DNA of 64,000 nucleotides from Linum tenue (GCA_946122785.1 CAMGYJ010000006.1:36042066-36106065), one strand, 5' to 3'. Positions 44,906 through 56,877 are shown, counted from the first letter of the stretch. The notes: generated from the sequence alone by a model not told the origin. Translations and numbers: made by a program.

Positions 44906-46714
44906 AATTTCATCATTTAGGCCCAGCTTAAACCAATTTAATTAATATCGGTAAGTTGGCCTTATAAACCACTACCACTACTTGAAAATAATCAATGTGG
45001 TACCAAGTGATTTTTTAGTGGTAAATGGGGGGTTATAATTCTTATATTTCACATGGAACAATCAGGCCACAAGCCATACATATCGGAGGATTGAAGGTCT
45101 AACTTACTTATGGAGGAGGGTGTCGGCGCACACAGGGCAGGGAGAGCTGTAGGCGGGACTAGGGAGAGCTGTAGGCGGGATTAGGGAGAGCCAGAGAGGG
45201 AGGAAAGCAAGTGGCGGTTGTGTTGGAGATGGAGGACGGACACGTAGGTTTGGAATCGAAGGGAGGTGAAAAGCTTGGACTCACGACGAGAGGCGGCATG
45301 CCGGCAACAACAGTGTCATCTCCGCCGGTCAGTGGTCACTCGGCTACTGGCTTGAGTTGAAGATGGGTGAGGGTGACTACGGGATTTGAGGCGAGGTTTG
45401 AGGAGATGAGGAGAATGTGGGTTTAGTTAGAAAATGATATTAGGGTTTAGGAGGGGAGGGTAAGAGCGCAAGCGGGTACTGGCTACGGATTGTCATGGTT
45501 AGCGCACATGTACTATGTTTGAAGAAGAATCAGTGGTTGGTTTCTTACATGGATTTCTTCTAGCACTAGGCTTACAGAGTAGAAACTGAAGGTGTTGTCT
45601 AGCGAGTGCAGCTGCAACAATGGATTCCACATCATGCTTTTCTTTCACTGCACCAACAGCAGCAATGTAAATTCAAACTTTGTCATCTTCTGAAGTTACT
45701 TTGTCGCTTTCTTTGGTGATGTCAGCACTTGTGGTTTTCCCTTTGGCTTTGGCTTCTCTTGGGCATTTACATGTGGAATTTTGAAAGTATGATATTATTG
45801 GTCCTTATATTTATCAATTTCCCCTTTGGCGGTGGCAGGAGTGTCATGACGGCGTCAACTCAGCAGGCTCTCCCTTTCATTTCAACTTTCTTCTTTCCTA
45901 TAAAAGCGCTCGTTTCCTCCATTTAGCATCCATAAGATGCACACCAAATCCAGTGGCATCTTATCTTAGTCCGGTTAGTAGTGGGCTTCATCCCTTCTGC
46001 CCGTTCTGAGGAGTCTCGTAGGTTTTAAAAAGTTGAAAATTGTGAAGTGCTTGCGCTCTTCTCACTAACTGATCAACTTTTCCTTTGGTTGAGTGCTTGC
46101 TCCTTTTTACTAGTTGATCAATGTCTATTTTGGTCTAGCATGACTTCAATTAACCCCCCTCCTTCTGTTATCGGGCGCTACAGTGCTTCTTTTGTCAGCC
46201 TCTTTCCTTTTGATCGAGTGTCAAGGCGCGTTTGAGATAGGAGGTGATTCCATGAATTGTTTGGTTTCCTTTTAGATAGATAAGTTGAAGTGCTTGTCTA
46301 TCTTCTTCTTCTTCTTTTTTTTTTTTTTTTGGTCAAGCGTCTAGGCTTGCTTGAAAAGATGATTTTCCCACCCTTTGTTCCTTCTAAATCAAAGAGCTTA
46401 AGTGCTTGATTTGTCTTGTCTCTCCAGCGTCGCAAACACCGTACTTTTGACCAGTTAGAACAAAGAGAAGCCTTCCAAACACCCTTTTGTTGGCTCTTTT
46501 CCCTGCTTTTTCCAACTTTCACTAGCTTCGCGCCTTCCCCTTCATTGCTAATCGCGCATGTAAGTTTCTTTTGTTTCACTTCATCTCCTTTTAGCAGGCG
46601 CTTGCACCTAGCCTTCTCTTCTCTTTGCTTTGCTTTGCTTTTTTTTTTTAAGAAGCACATGAGCCCCTTTCTAAGTTTTCTTTTTTGTTGAAACTTCTCT
46701 CCCGTTGGAGCGCC
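44906..46714. other. Unassigned decayed DNA
   Basis: No supported gene. 45139-45190 has a 22-bp tandem repeat (gggagagctgtaggcgggac). 45,100-45,450 is GC-rich and purine-rich. 46,000-46,650 is pyrimidine-rich with degenerate repeats around 'gaagtgcttg' and 'gttgatcaa'. It may be old element debris or the flank of the original Tat insertion. Confidence 0.4.
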
Positions 46715-48002
46715 TGACTAGTCCCGAATACCACAATAAAACTCCCAATTAAGGCCCAAGTATAAACCTTAACTAGGTACAGTATAGGGCAAGTACGTTT
46801 AAATATCGACCCGGGCCGTTTCATGTACCCTACTTCGATTGTTTGTAACATTATCTAGTGGTTGATTTTTGTTGAAAACAACAATCTAAAGCTAAAACGT
46901 TTGCAAAAGTAAATGGATTTGACACTAATTAAGAAGGCTTCACCCGGGTGTTGCTCCCCCTAGCTAACAATTACGACTTGTTGGATCGAACGGTCGTGTG
47001 TGGTAAGGGGGTTGTAAACCGTAGGGAAGTGCAACAAGTAGCCACGCCACTCTCTCGGTCTCAAGGTCCAGGGAAGGGAATTCAATTCAAGTTACCAATG
47101 TGACTCTCTCGACCTATTGAGTAAGGGTTGCCAAGACTTCACCCTCGAATCAGAGTTCAGACGGCCACCCATAACCAAACCCTAGGTGCTAATACGAAAT
47201 AAGAGGTTTTCCCTGAATTAACCTAAATAGGAGACAACGAATCGCCTAAGAAAATCCATCATTCAAGCTTCTTTCAAAGAAACGAAGGGGGGTTTTCTCT
47301 CTACCTAGGTTAGAATGGCAATCAGATTGCTGGGATTTCACACAACACAATCATACATTAATAATACCTCCACATTCACATTAAACACCACCGCACACAA
47401 ATCATTCAATCCATACAAACATTCACATAATTGTAGCTTGGGTTTACAAACACCCAAGTGAAAGAAGGGACTACTTCATGCTAGGAGAAGGGAAAATAAA
47501 AGAGAGAAGAAGGAAAACCATCAAAGAGATGCTAGCCTTGCTCCTTGTATTGAAGAGATCCTCCTTTGGGGGAGGAATTCTCAAATCCTTACTTGAAGAT
47601 GAAACCCTAGCTTCTCCTCTTATTTGGTTCGTCACTTTCTCACTCTAGAAATCTAAAGAAGAAGAAGAAGTTTCTCACACTAGGTCTCTCCCCTTTTCCC
47701 TTCAGCTCAACCTCCTTTATATACCTAGATCGGGCTCAGTTCACGGTCCTAGTTCACAGTCGTGAACTGAAAGCCCGGACCGTGATCTCAAGTCGAAAGG
47801 CGCCGCATCACTAAGTCCAATTCACGAGCATTGCCCTGAGTTCCCAGTCTGACGACTCGTTTCCACTGAAAGCAATTTGTGCTCTAGATGCCTGTTGTTC
47901 ATGGGTGGAGCCTCCAGTTCACGGTCCATACCGTGATCTGCTACTGTTTCCACCCTATGACATAGTTTTCGCCCTTTCGTCCAACTTTCGACTCCCCAGT
48001 TC
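46715..48002 (-). repeat. Athila 3 LTR (subfamily B), truncated
   Basis: Plus strand TGACTAGTCCCGAATACC is the inverted LTR end. The text mirrors 5700-6994 (complements of acccgggtcgatatttaa, gaaaccctagc, gttcacgg). It stops at 48002, about 100 bp short of the LTR start, where another LTR begins. Confidence 0.8.
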
Positions 48003-48895
48003 TGATGCAATATCGACAAGCGCGATATTTAATATTCGTGGTCCAAAAATGAAGATTCGAATTTAACAATATATGAATCAATTGGGAGCATTCAAGATGG
48101 ATAAAAAAAATTTATTAGTTGCTGTATACACGTGGTTGCACATGGAAGAATTCATCATTGGAATTGTGGTGCATGCTTTGGTTGGTGGAATTAATTCCAC
48201 AAAAGGCAAATTCATGGGACGTGTGGTGGATTGGTTCAGTTGTGTGGAAGGCGTCCATTAAGTGGCTGGGTTATTAATGGATTGAATGAAGGACGAGGAA
48301 GAAGCTTCCGCCAGCATCAATGGAACAAAATTTCAATTCCGCCACGGAAACGACTTGCAATTTATTTGTTTAATTAGTAGTTTATTTATGTGTTAAATAA
48401 TTATTATGTTTTCGAGTTAGTTTGGGATTTGTTTTTCTATTTTTTTAGGTTATATTTATATTTTTATGACCTCTATAAATAGAGGGTGTAAGAGCTACAA
48501 ATTTTGTACCCAATATTCAGAAATCAATTCAAGAGTTTCACTCAAGTTCCATAGGAACAGTTTGTGCAAGCTTCTGTCGAGAGTCTCCAGGAGTTTCACG
48601 TGTCTCTTCTAGTTGTGGCGAGCATCTACCCGATATCAACTTCCCCTTTTCACGAGTTGATTCTGTCCGATTGGTTTAATATACCAATTACCCTTTGTCG
48701 CGAGTTGGGATTGTCCGATTGATTCCGCATCTATCTTTTATTTCTGAGTTCAAGAAATGCGATATCAAGAAAATCAACGAATCAAGAAAATAAAGAAAAG
48801 GTTGTTTTTAAGAAAATCAAGAAACGATCGTTGGAGCTGTGTACTTTGGTCATATCATCCGCGTTCGAGGGTTCTCTTCGAATTCGGGTCATATC
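48003..48895 (+). repeat. LTR of an unclassified element
   Basis: It begins TGATGCAATATCGAC and ends about GGGTCATATCA, followed by a primer site. A TATA box tataaatag is at about 48474-48482. Near the 3' end a motif (cgagttg.gattctgtccgattg) occurs twice. It is Ty1/copia or gypsy; the sequence does not decide. Confidence 0.7.
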
Positions 48896-48898
48896 AAG

Positions 48899-48911
48899 TG
48901 GTATCAGAGCC
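48899..48911 (+). promoter_or_regulatory. Initiator-Met primer-binding site
   Basis: tggtatcagagcc is an exact match to the common plant retrotransposon primer site. Confidence 0.85.
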
Positions 48912-49237
48912 CTGTTCAAATCAGTGGTGAGTTGACGTGTTCTTGAAGGTGTGTTATACGAATATCCATTACTTTAGTTCTTGTTTCTCATTTGATTAAT
49001 TTTGAAAAGCCAAAAAAAGGGTCTATTCATCGTTTCCGTTTGCGTGAGTAAGAAAGATAAAAAAAAAAGAGTTTTGCTTGCTCTTTAATTGTTGACGTGA
49101 GTAGGTTGAAAAGGGGGGTTTAATTTTTTAGTTACTTTTTACGTAACTAGAAAAGAAAGAAAAGGTTTAAGGCCACAAAGCCTCGATAGAAAAAAAAAAT
49201 TGTGTGCGTATTTGTTGTTTTTGACTAAGACAGCAAT

Positions 49238-49325
49238 ATGAAGAAAAAAGAGAAGCTCGTGATCGTGATTACATTCGACAATGATGAAGATGAATCGTTA
49301 GCTATCATAGAGGTACAAGAGAAGG
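49238..49325 (+). pseudogene. Start of a retrotransposon ORF, cut off
   Basis: After a 320-bp leader an ATG opens MKKKEKLVIVITFDNDEDES. After about 29 codons the sequence switches to antisense Athila gag. It is probably a gag start, but too short to classify. Confidence 0.35.
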
Positions 49326-50450
49326 GTTTAGAGCTTGAAATGGTTGTTGGAAGTTGGAGCCTTGGAATTGCGGCCTTTGTTGAATGAAGGTAGGCCTTGG
49401 TTGATAATTTCCGGTTGGTCCTTAGAAACCGGGGGGTCTTGGATTGGTAAGAGAAGACCAAGAGAAATTCGGATGATTTCGCCACCCCGGGTTGTAAATG
49501 TTGCTATAGGGGTTGTTCCCTCTAGCATTCGCAATGAAACTCATTTTCTCCTCGGTGGTGCTTGATTCCTTCATCATTTGACAATCCGAAATCTCGTGGT
49601 TGGTACTTGAACACCAATCACACGCCGTCACCAGCATCTTCCCATGCTTCTTGTCATCTAGAAGTGCCTCAATCAAACGATCAATCTTGGCTTCAAGCTA
49701 GAGACTCGCTCCTACACTTTGAACTCCCCTTGCGGTGCTTCTCTTTCCATGCCATGTCTTCAAGCAACTCGGTCAATTGGGTTGGAGCCATGTTCATCAA
49801 TTTTCCTTGACATAAGGAGTTGATGAGGATCTTGTCATCTTGGTGGAGACCGCCATAGAAGGTCTCAATCCGGAATTGCTCCCCGAATCCAAGATGTGGG
49901 CATTGGAGGAAGTAATCGGAGTACCTTTACCAAGTATCCCTCAATGTCTATCTTCGTCTTGCTCAAAATGGGTGATATTCTTGTGCCACTCCACTGTCTT
50001 TGAAGGTGAGCAATACCGAGTCACAAATTTGTTGAGCATATCATCCAACAAAGTGATCAAGAGAGCCGGCCGATTGTTGAGCCACCAAAACACATTCCCC
50101 GCAAGAGAGTAGGGGAATAGCCTCAACTTCAAAGCATCCTCGGGGACACCATTGATCTTCAAACTCCCCGCAAGTTCAATGAACTTCTGAACATGCTTCC
50201 TTGGAGACTCGTTACTAAGCCCATGGAATAGGGCATTGTTTTGAATCATGGTGACAAGGGCGGGCTTGATCTCAAAATTGTTGGCGGCCACGGATGGATG
50301 TCGAATGGCGGGTTGAATATCCGTCGGCCTTGGAGCCATGTAGTAGACCATGGTCCTTGGTTGCTCCTCTTCGGCCGCTCCTCCTTGGGCGGGTTGATTA
50401 GCCGCATTCTCGGCTTCACTTCCTTCCTTCGGAATCAACCCCTTCCTCAA
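49326..50450 (-). pseudogene. Athila 3 gag
   Basis: Minus-strand frames: 50450-49941 begins MRKGLIPKEGSEAENAAN and contains NNFEIKPALVTMIQNNALF and LRLFPYSLAGNVFWWLNN; 49676-49422 has the knuckle CDWCSSTNHEISDC and GWRNHPNFSWSS. They match Athila 2 gag closely. The middle is frameshifted and the 3' end is lost at the junction near 49325. Confidence 0.8.
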
Positions 50451-50519
50451 CTAAAACTCCCCCTTCTATCCTCCTTGAGTTCTTTGAAAGATCTGAGTCT
50501 TGAAAAATATCTTTAAAGT

Positions 50520-51893
50520 GGGTTAATTGCATGGTTGGTCACTGAAATTACAAAAAAAAAAAACGTTCATGTTCGGTCACTAGAAATATTTAAATCCAAT
50601 CTTGGTCACTCACATTCGTTAAATGGTTCAAGTTGGTCACTCTCCATTACCTTCTGTCAGTTTCCGTTAACACCGTCTGTAATTTGCTGACGTGGCTAAC
50701 GTACTCACCTAATCACCTATTTTTAACAAAAATAAAATAAAATTCAATCCTGCCAAGTCATAAAAAAACCTGTCACATCATAACAACCTAACCAATGTGA
50801 CCCGACCCATTAACCCATGATCTGACCTACCCCAAATAAAACCCAACATTAATCAATCTGCAACTCCCTCTCCTATTCTTCTTCCTTCAGCGGAAACTCC
50901 ACACCGTAGCCACCACCACTTCCCCTCTTCTCCTCCACCATCATCAATTATCCCGCTTCCAGCTCCACCTCCAACTCCTCTTTCCAAATCCCACTTCCCG
51001 CTACACAGTCCACACACAATCGTTTGCGCCGCCTACAACCGAGACGGTGACAACGACGACATCAATCAGTTAACGAAGGATTCTTAAAACCCTAGCTCTG
51101 ACGATGGTAACAAGAAAAGCAAGAACAACGGTGGTAGCGACGGCTATTTGGGGGAAGAGGGAGGTAACAGACGACTATCCCCTTCCTTATCCAACGCCAA
51201 CATGGTAAGTCCGTTGCTGGACCCAGATCCCGACAACGTGGTCGATGTTGGCTAGACTGGATTGCTTGCCTGGGTCACGTCTCGGTGCTCTGGTAGCTCT
51301 TCACCCCTGCGGTTGGAGGTTGAGGTATGGTGTCGCCTCCAACCCTTCCTTCGTCAATGGTGTCGCCGCCTCAATCCTCTCAATCTTTGCCTAGCAACAG
51401 TGGAGTCGCCGTTGGAAACTGGACCAGCTAGTGGCGGTGAGGGCGACAATGTTGGACTTGGAGGAGGAGCTAGAGCCGGCGAGGTCGAGCTCGGAGAGGG
51501 ATTTGTGCGTGACATTCTTCTTGAAGGGAAAATCTTAGCATACCGGCAGCATTTTCTAATTGGGCTTGTTATGGTTTTTATTTTGGTTGGGTCATATAAA
51601 GGAAGAAGGAAGGGTTTGGTCGCGGGTTGGGGTGGGTAACTAATGTGGCGGGTTTTGCTGACAGTGCGAGTCTGGTTTTATTTTTTTATAATTTAAATTG
51701 GGTGAATCAGCACTTTTGTTAACCACTTTAGCAAATAACTAACGATGTTAACGGAAACTGACGGAAGGTAATGGAGAGTGACCAAACTTGAACCATTTAA
51801 CTAATTTGAGTGACCAAGATTGGATTTAAATATTTTTAGTGACCAAACATGAACGTTTTTTGTAATCTCATTGACCAAACATGCAATTAACCC
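50520..51893. mobile_element. Mutator-like element 2, non-autonomous
   Basis: Inverted terminal repeats of about 170 bp start gggttaattgcatg and end in the complement. Flanking 10-mers tctttaaagt (50510-50519) and tttttaaaat (51894-51903) agree at 8 of 10. The middle (50,870-51,640) is GC-rich and gene-like, with an open plus frame at 51262-51639 that I do not recognise. TIR text resembles the first MULE only in style (ggtcactNaaatt). Confidence 0.8.
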
Positions 51894-52299
51894 TTTTTAA
51901 AATTCCAGTTTTAAGAAAAGTGTTTGAAATAGGTAAATGGTCATTTTCAAAGTATTATGGGATTAAGTTTTAAGGAGGAAACCTCCCACTAAGTTTAAGG
52001 GGTTAAGTTAAAGAAAAGTAGATTCCGTAGGAATTTTTTTTGGTTTATATGTTATTTCACTGAATAAGATCCATCGTATATTTTTTCTTAGATTAAATGT
52101 TAAGGTATAGTAGCATGTCTCAAACTTCGGTTAAATCGTGATCTAAATAGTAAAACTAAACTAAAATACCCATCATATATTATTTTCTTAGATTAAATGT
52201 TAAGATATAGTAGCATGTCTAAAACTTTGGTTAAATCGTGATCTAAACAGTAAAACTCAACTAAAATACGGTAGCTTGAATTCAAGCAATGTAACGGCT
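51894..52299. repeat. AT-rich DNA with a 110-bp tandem duplication
   Basis: Two copies, about 52068-52165 and 52177-52275, share ttcttagattaaatgtta, agtagcatgtct, and gttaaatcgtgatctaaa. No gene is seen. Confidence 0.8.
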
Positions 52300-52321
52300 A
52301 TATATATATATATATATATAT
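52300..52321. repeat. TA microsatellite
   Basis: Eleven TA units at the edge of the first MITE; shorter TA runs border the other MITEs and the right edge of the viral insertion. Confidence 0.95.
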
Positions 52322-52950
52322 GGTGCCTTCGCCTTCTACGGTAACCCGGGTGAAATCCGGGTACCGCATACCTTGAGTATGAAAACGCTATCTAAACCTC
52401 GAATTAACACAATTTTTGGGCATGATACTATACCCTAACCCTTAATGAGTGAACCCTAGGTCTCAATTATCCAAATCATAAACTATAAACCCTAAGATGG
52501 TGCATTGATTTTTTTGCCTATATTTGGACGAATCATAACCGTCGATTATCGTTTCTCATTAATTTGATCTTGTGGTATAAGATTTAGAGAATTAAGACCA
52601 AGATTTTGATCTTTAAGGGTTAGAGTATAGTATCATGTCCGAACGATCAGTCAATTCAAGTTCTGGATAACGTTTTCTTACTCAAGCTAGCGTACATTGT
52701 ACGCCCGTCGAGTTTTACTATTTAGAGCGCGAATTAACCCAAATTTGGGGCATGATACTATACCTAACCTCTAATGGGTGAACCCCAAGTCCCTAATTCT
52801 CTAACCCAAGTCACAAAATTCATTTAATCTAAAAAATAATAATCGACGGTTCTAATTCAACGAAATATATTGAAGTGCAAAAACCAAGTGTGAGCACAGG
52901 CGTACAGCGTACGCCTGACGTACGCTAGCCTTGGTACCGTAGAACTCTCC
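52322..52950. mobile_element. MITE family 1, composite copy
   Basis: It starts ggtgccttcgccttctacgg and ends in the complement of ggagagttctacgg. Internal words repeat in opposite order near 52,662-52,790, so two copies are nested or fused. TA runs flank it. Other copies are at 61301 and 61723. Confidence 0.7.
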
Positions 52951-52961
52951 ATATATATAGT

Positions 52962-53338
52962 GGTGTATTCAGTGCACCCACTTTTTTGGGTGAACTCTCC
53001 ACTCGCCTAATTATCGTCATTCCGAGCATGTGATTCATGTAAAAAAGGTATCAATCGTCGCTTATGATATCAAGAACAGGAAACACATAAATTTGCAAAA
53101 AACTCATTCAAGATTTACTTTAATTTGAATGATTTAGGATTTAGGGATTTATGGTAAGGGTTTAGGTTTACAATTTGGAATTTTGGTTTGGGATTCAAAA
53201 TTGAAGGTTAAGGGGTTAGGTTAATAGATTGATTAGTTGTGATTCGATGTTATAACATCATAGTAGACTAAGACTACAAATTAAAATTCAAAATTTGATG
53301 TAATTTGGCCGCTTTTACAAAAAAGCATATGCACCAAA
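52962..53338. mobile_element. MITE family 2, copy a
   Basis: It starts ggtgtattcagtgcacccac and ends in a decayed inverted copy (gcaccaaag). About 85% similar by eye to copy b. Non-coding, AT-rich. Confidence 0.65.
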
Positions 53339-53366
53339 GTAGCAATATTGAAGCATATATATATAT

Positions 53367-53771
53367 GGTGGCGTATTCGGTGCACCCACTTTTTTGCGTA
53401 CACTCAATGCACTCGCCTCATAATCGTCATCCCAAGCATGCTATTCATGTCAAAAAGATATCAGTTGTAGCTTATGATATTATGAACAAGAAACACATGA
53501 ATTTGCAAAAAACTCATTCCATATTTACTTTAATTTGAAGAATTTAGGATTTAGTGATTTAGGGTTAGGGTTTAGGTTTACAATTTGGGATTTTGGTTTG
53601 AGATTCAAAATTGAAGGTTAAGGGGTTAGGGTAATGGATTGATTAGTTGAGATTTTATATTATATCATCATATAAGACTAATGCTACCAACAAAAAATTA
53701 AAATTTGATGTATTATAGCCACTTTTAGAGTTGGGTGCATTGAACACACCCAAAAAAGTGAGTGCACCGAA
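53367..53771. mobile_element. MITE family 2, copy b
   Basis: Ends ttcggtgcacccactttttt and, inverted, ttcggtgcactcactttttt form a clear terminal repeat of about 37 bp. It lies directly against the viral insertion. Confidence 0.75.
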
Positions 53772-53882
53772 GTTTGATAGACTTCTTACACAAGAATTCT
53801 TGAGAGAAGATGATGGGAGGATAGCTTTGCAAGAGAGCAATTCCCACTCAAAACAATTCTGCTTACAACAACTGAAGGGAGT

Positions 53883-53897
53883 CTTCTTTTATAGAGA
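53883..53897 (-). promoter_or_regulatory. Viral TATA box
   Basis: Minus strand tctctataaaagaag lies downstream of ORF2, where caulimovirids place the pregenomic RNA promoter. About 110 bp of leader follow to the left edge. Confidence 0.6.
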
Positions 53898-54049
53898 AAT
53901 GGAGTCCCCTTTTGGTAAATAAATTGAAAAACATAATGATGACAATGTGGACACTTATATGATTATGTCACATGTCATAACAAAATTACATTTTTAATAT
54001 AAAGAAAAATAGATAATTTGTGGTCTTCTTTCCATAACCAAATTGAGTG

Positions 54050-54165
54050 GGTTGGAAGTGGAGTCACTTCTTCTTTGTCTTTAGGATAGTTGGTTGGAAG
54101 TGGAGTCACTTCTTCTTTGTCTTTATGGTAGTGGAAGAAGCAATGGGGTCACTTCTTCTTTGTCT
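54050..54165 (-). repeat. Triplicated hairpin repeat upstream of the viral promoter
   Basis: gaagtggagtcacttcttct followed by ttgtctt occurs at 54055 and 54098, and in a variant form (ggggtcacttcttctttgtctt) at about 54145. Each of the first two holds the inverted pair gaagtg/cacttc. The third copy encodes the Lys-rich end of ORF2. Confidence 0.8.
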
Positions 54166-55638
54166 TCAACTTAGTGCTCTTGCTTGGCAAAGGACCAAGC
54201 ACTTCTTCATCCGGGTCATGGTTTTGGAACGTGGAATCTGCGTCAGATGTTGAGCTAGACGCCACAGCTTTGAGAATTTGGAAGTATTCTTCTTCAGTCT
54301 TGGCGCCAGCTAAGAGAGCGCTGATTGAGGATTTTGTTTGCAAAAATTGCGTTGAGAATTTTTCGATAACTTTGGACAATTCAAGATTGTTATTGAACCA
54401 TTGGAGGACTTGAGGTTTGTAGGCTTGTTCTGGGCGAGGATTTGCAGCCCAATATTTGGTTTTGAAGCTGCGGCCTAACATGGGTACCTTTGTGACGGCA
54501 CATGTTTGGTAACTGAATTCCCAAGCAGTAATCCAGGGAACTTTGATGTAGTAACAAAATTTGAGGAGGGGTAATCCTGGACCAGAATATTTTTGACAGA
54601 AGGTTTGATATCCCTCTTGTATCTCAGTTGGATAGATATTTTCAGTTGGCCCAAAAAGATCCCACCAGTGCATAAACCAGTTGGGGAAAATAATGGGAGT
54701 TTTGTAATCCCAGAAAAACTCCAGGAGTGTAGGTACATATGGTTTTGCTTGAAAAAGGCATTAATCCAACCTTCATGGTAATCCCAGTAATTGAAGGATT
54801 GGCAGATTTGCGGGTGGTTAAGAGCAATAGTAGCAGGGAATTTTTGGTTGGTGTTTGGGGTAGTAGGCCATTGGCGAGGGTGGATAATTTGGTGGATTTT
54901 GGAGGTTGAGTGGGTATTGAGTGTTTTGTCTGAAGGATCAAATTTGTGGGAAAAGGTGACTGATCCAGTTTCTGTGAGGACAAGTTCATAATATTTGTGG
55001 GTTTTGTTGAGGGATCTTGGTTTGAAGAACCACTCATTGAGGAAATGTTTGGCAGTAACATTTGGATATTGATGGTAGAAACCATCTTCGACAACGAAAA
55101 TGGGTTGAAAAGTGTTTTTCTTAAAATACGTTTGAAATCGATTTTGAGGGGCTTGGACAACCACCACCTCTTGGGTTTTGGGAAAAACGGTTTTGAGAGG
55201 AGCTATCGAAGATGCCACCTCTGTTGAGGTAGGTGCGACATCAAGATGATGTTGCTGATAGATTTGTTTGGTTTCTTAGGAAGAGATGGGTGTGGGTAGG
55301 ACGCCACTTGGCGTTTGAGTATTTCAAAGAATTAGTTTAGAAGGGGAAATTGTTGATGAAGTTGAAGCTTCAGTGGGAAGTTTTTGTTTAGAACCAGAAA
55401 CGGCAATAAATTTTTTAAGGTAATTTTGGGTTTCAAGAGGAAACTTATCAATATTGATTAAAGCTTTGGATGAACTTGAGTGTGAACCAGAATCATCAAA
55501 AATTTCTTCATACTCACTTGAATGATTAGGACTTCCTTGTTCATCATCAAATATCTCTCTCCATGTTTTGATTTTGATTTTGATTTTCTCTTTATCTCGC
55601 AATCTAGTGGTAGGGGGCATTATGACTGGAGATTGCAA
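54149..55638 (-). pseudogene. Viral ORF2, unknown function
   Basis: Three frames make up ORF2. The first, 55638-55324, starts with MPPTTRLRDKEKIKI (acidic and Ser-rich after it). The second, 55218 to about 54725, has ITKHFLNEWFF-like text (AKHFLNEWFFKPRSLNKTH) and YWDYHEGWINAFF. The third, about 54725-54149, has MHWWDLFGPTENIYPTEIQ and ends in KLKTKKK. Two frameshifts (near 55,320 and 54,725) separate them. The intact protein would be about 490 residues. Similar proteins accompany florendovirus polyproteins in many plant genomes; no function is known. Confidence 0.7.
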
Positions 55639-55667
55639 GCCTGAGAGTTTTCCGCACTTCGTCCTCC

Positions 55668-55976
55668 CTACAAAAATTCCCGAGTAAGGAAGTCTGGAAG
55701 AGAGTTTGAAGAACCATTTATAAATTGTATGTCGAAATAAAAAATGCTAAGGATGGCTTGCCAATGTGCAAGTATTTGTTTAGAAGCAAGGTTTTGAACA
55801 TATTTTTCCAAAATGTATTTTGCTGATTGGCAATCAATGCGTAGTAAAAATTTTTGATTGAGCAAATCATGTTGAAATTTTGAGATGCATAAAACAATAG
55901 CAAGCAGTTCTTTTTTGACAGTGGAGTAGTTGATTTGGGTAGGGTTCCAATGTTTAGAAGTAAAGCGTACCAACAA
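55668..55976 (-). pseudogene. Viral RNase H
   Basis: The frame contains NYSTVKKELLAIVLCISKF, LLRIDCQSAKYILEKYV and ends SLPDFLTREFL. It is the C-terminal domain of the polyprotein and removes RNA from the RNA-DNA hybrid. A frameshifted stretch (55,980-56,155) separates it from RT; its first catalytic Asp region is in that decayed part. Confidence 0.8.
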
Positions 55977-56157
55977 CTCCTTATCATTCTAAATCTGCTT
56001 AAGGATTCCTCCATATCCTAGGTCACAGGCATCGGTTTTTCGACGATTTTAGGGAGAAAAGGATTACTTATGTGAAGGCATGGGAGACTCTGAACCTGCC
56101 TCTTAATTTGCTGAACTATTTTGGTATGCTGGTCACTCCAGGGAGGGGGACTCTTTT

Positions 56158-56877
56158 TCAATCTATCATGGAGAGGTTTACAAAGAAGATTGATGTTGGG
56201 ATAAAAGTCAAGACATAGTTTAAACTACCCAGGAACCGTTGTAATTGATTTTTGTCTAAAATTTGATTAGGAAATTTATCAGCAAATTGAAGAGATCTTT
56301 CGATTGGAACAATTGTTCCTTGACTAATGTAGTGACCCAAAAAACGTATCTTAGTTTGAAAAAGACAAAGTTTTGGTTTAGAAACAGCCAGACTGTTACT
56401 TCGAGTGATTTCAAGAAATAGATTAAGATGTTTGAAATTTTGGTCAATGGACGAAGAAAAAACCAGCACATCATCAATATAAACTATTATGAAATCAAAA
56501 TAAGGAGAGTAGATTTGATTCATAATTCTTTGAAATTCCGAGGGAGCATTTTTCAAACCAAACGGCATGACGTTCCATTCATATTAACCAAAGGGAACGG
56601 TGAAAGCAGTTTTATAGCGGTCTATTTCTTTGATTTGGATTTGCCAAAATCCGGATTTCCTGTCAAATTTAGAAAATATTAGGGACTGTGAAAGTTTCTG
56701 GAGTAGATCCTTTTGGTTGGGGATAGGATATCTAATACATTTCAGAGCCTTATTCAACGGTTTGTAGTTTATAACAAGGCGAGGAACGCCACGTTCCTTT
56801 TTTGCATTATTAATGACATAGAAAGTAGAACAACTCCAAGGGGATTGGCTAGATCTTATAAGGCCCTTTTTGAGCAA
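56158..56877 (-). pseudogene. Viral reverse transcriptase
   Basis: 56877-56584 reads GLIRSSQSPWSCSTFYV, RLVINYKPLNKAL and FSKFDRKSGFWQIQI. A single in-frame TAA at 56584 interrupts the usual VPFGxYEW. MPFGLKNAPSEFQRIMNQ follows in the same frame (56568-56158), with the active site YIDDVLVFS and RFLGHYISQGTI. Catalytic aspartates are intact. In caulimovirids it copies pregenomic RNA in the virion. Confidence 0.88.

Noticed and set aside
46298..46700. Opposing ORFs rich in Lys/Arg or Phe/Ser
   Set aside because: They arise from T- and C-rich tracts and have no domain or conservation.
53130..53190. Telomere-like repeats (ttaggg words)
   Set aside because: They are irregular, part of a MITE repeated at 53540, and not tandem TTTAGGG.
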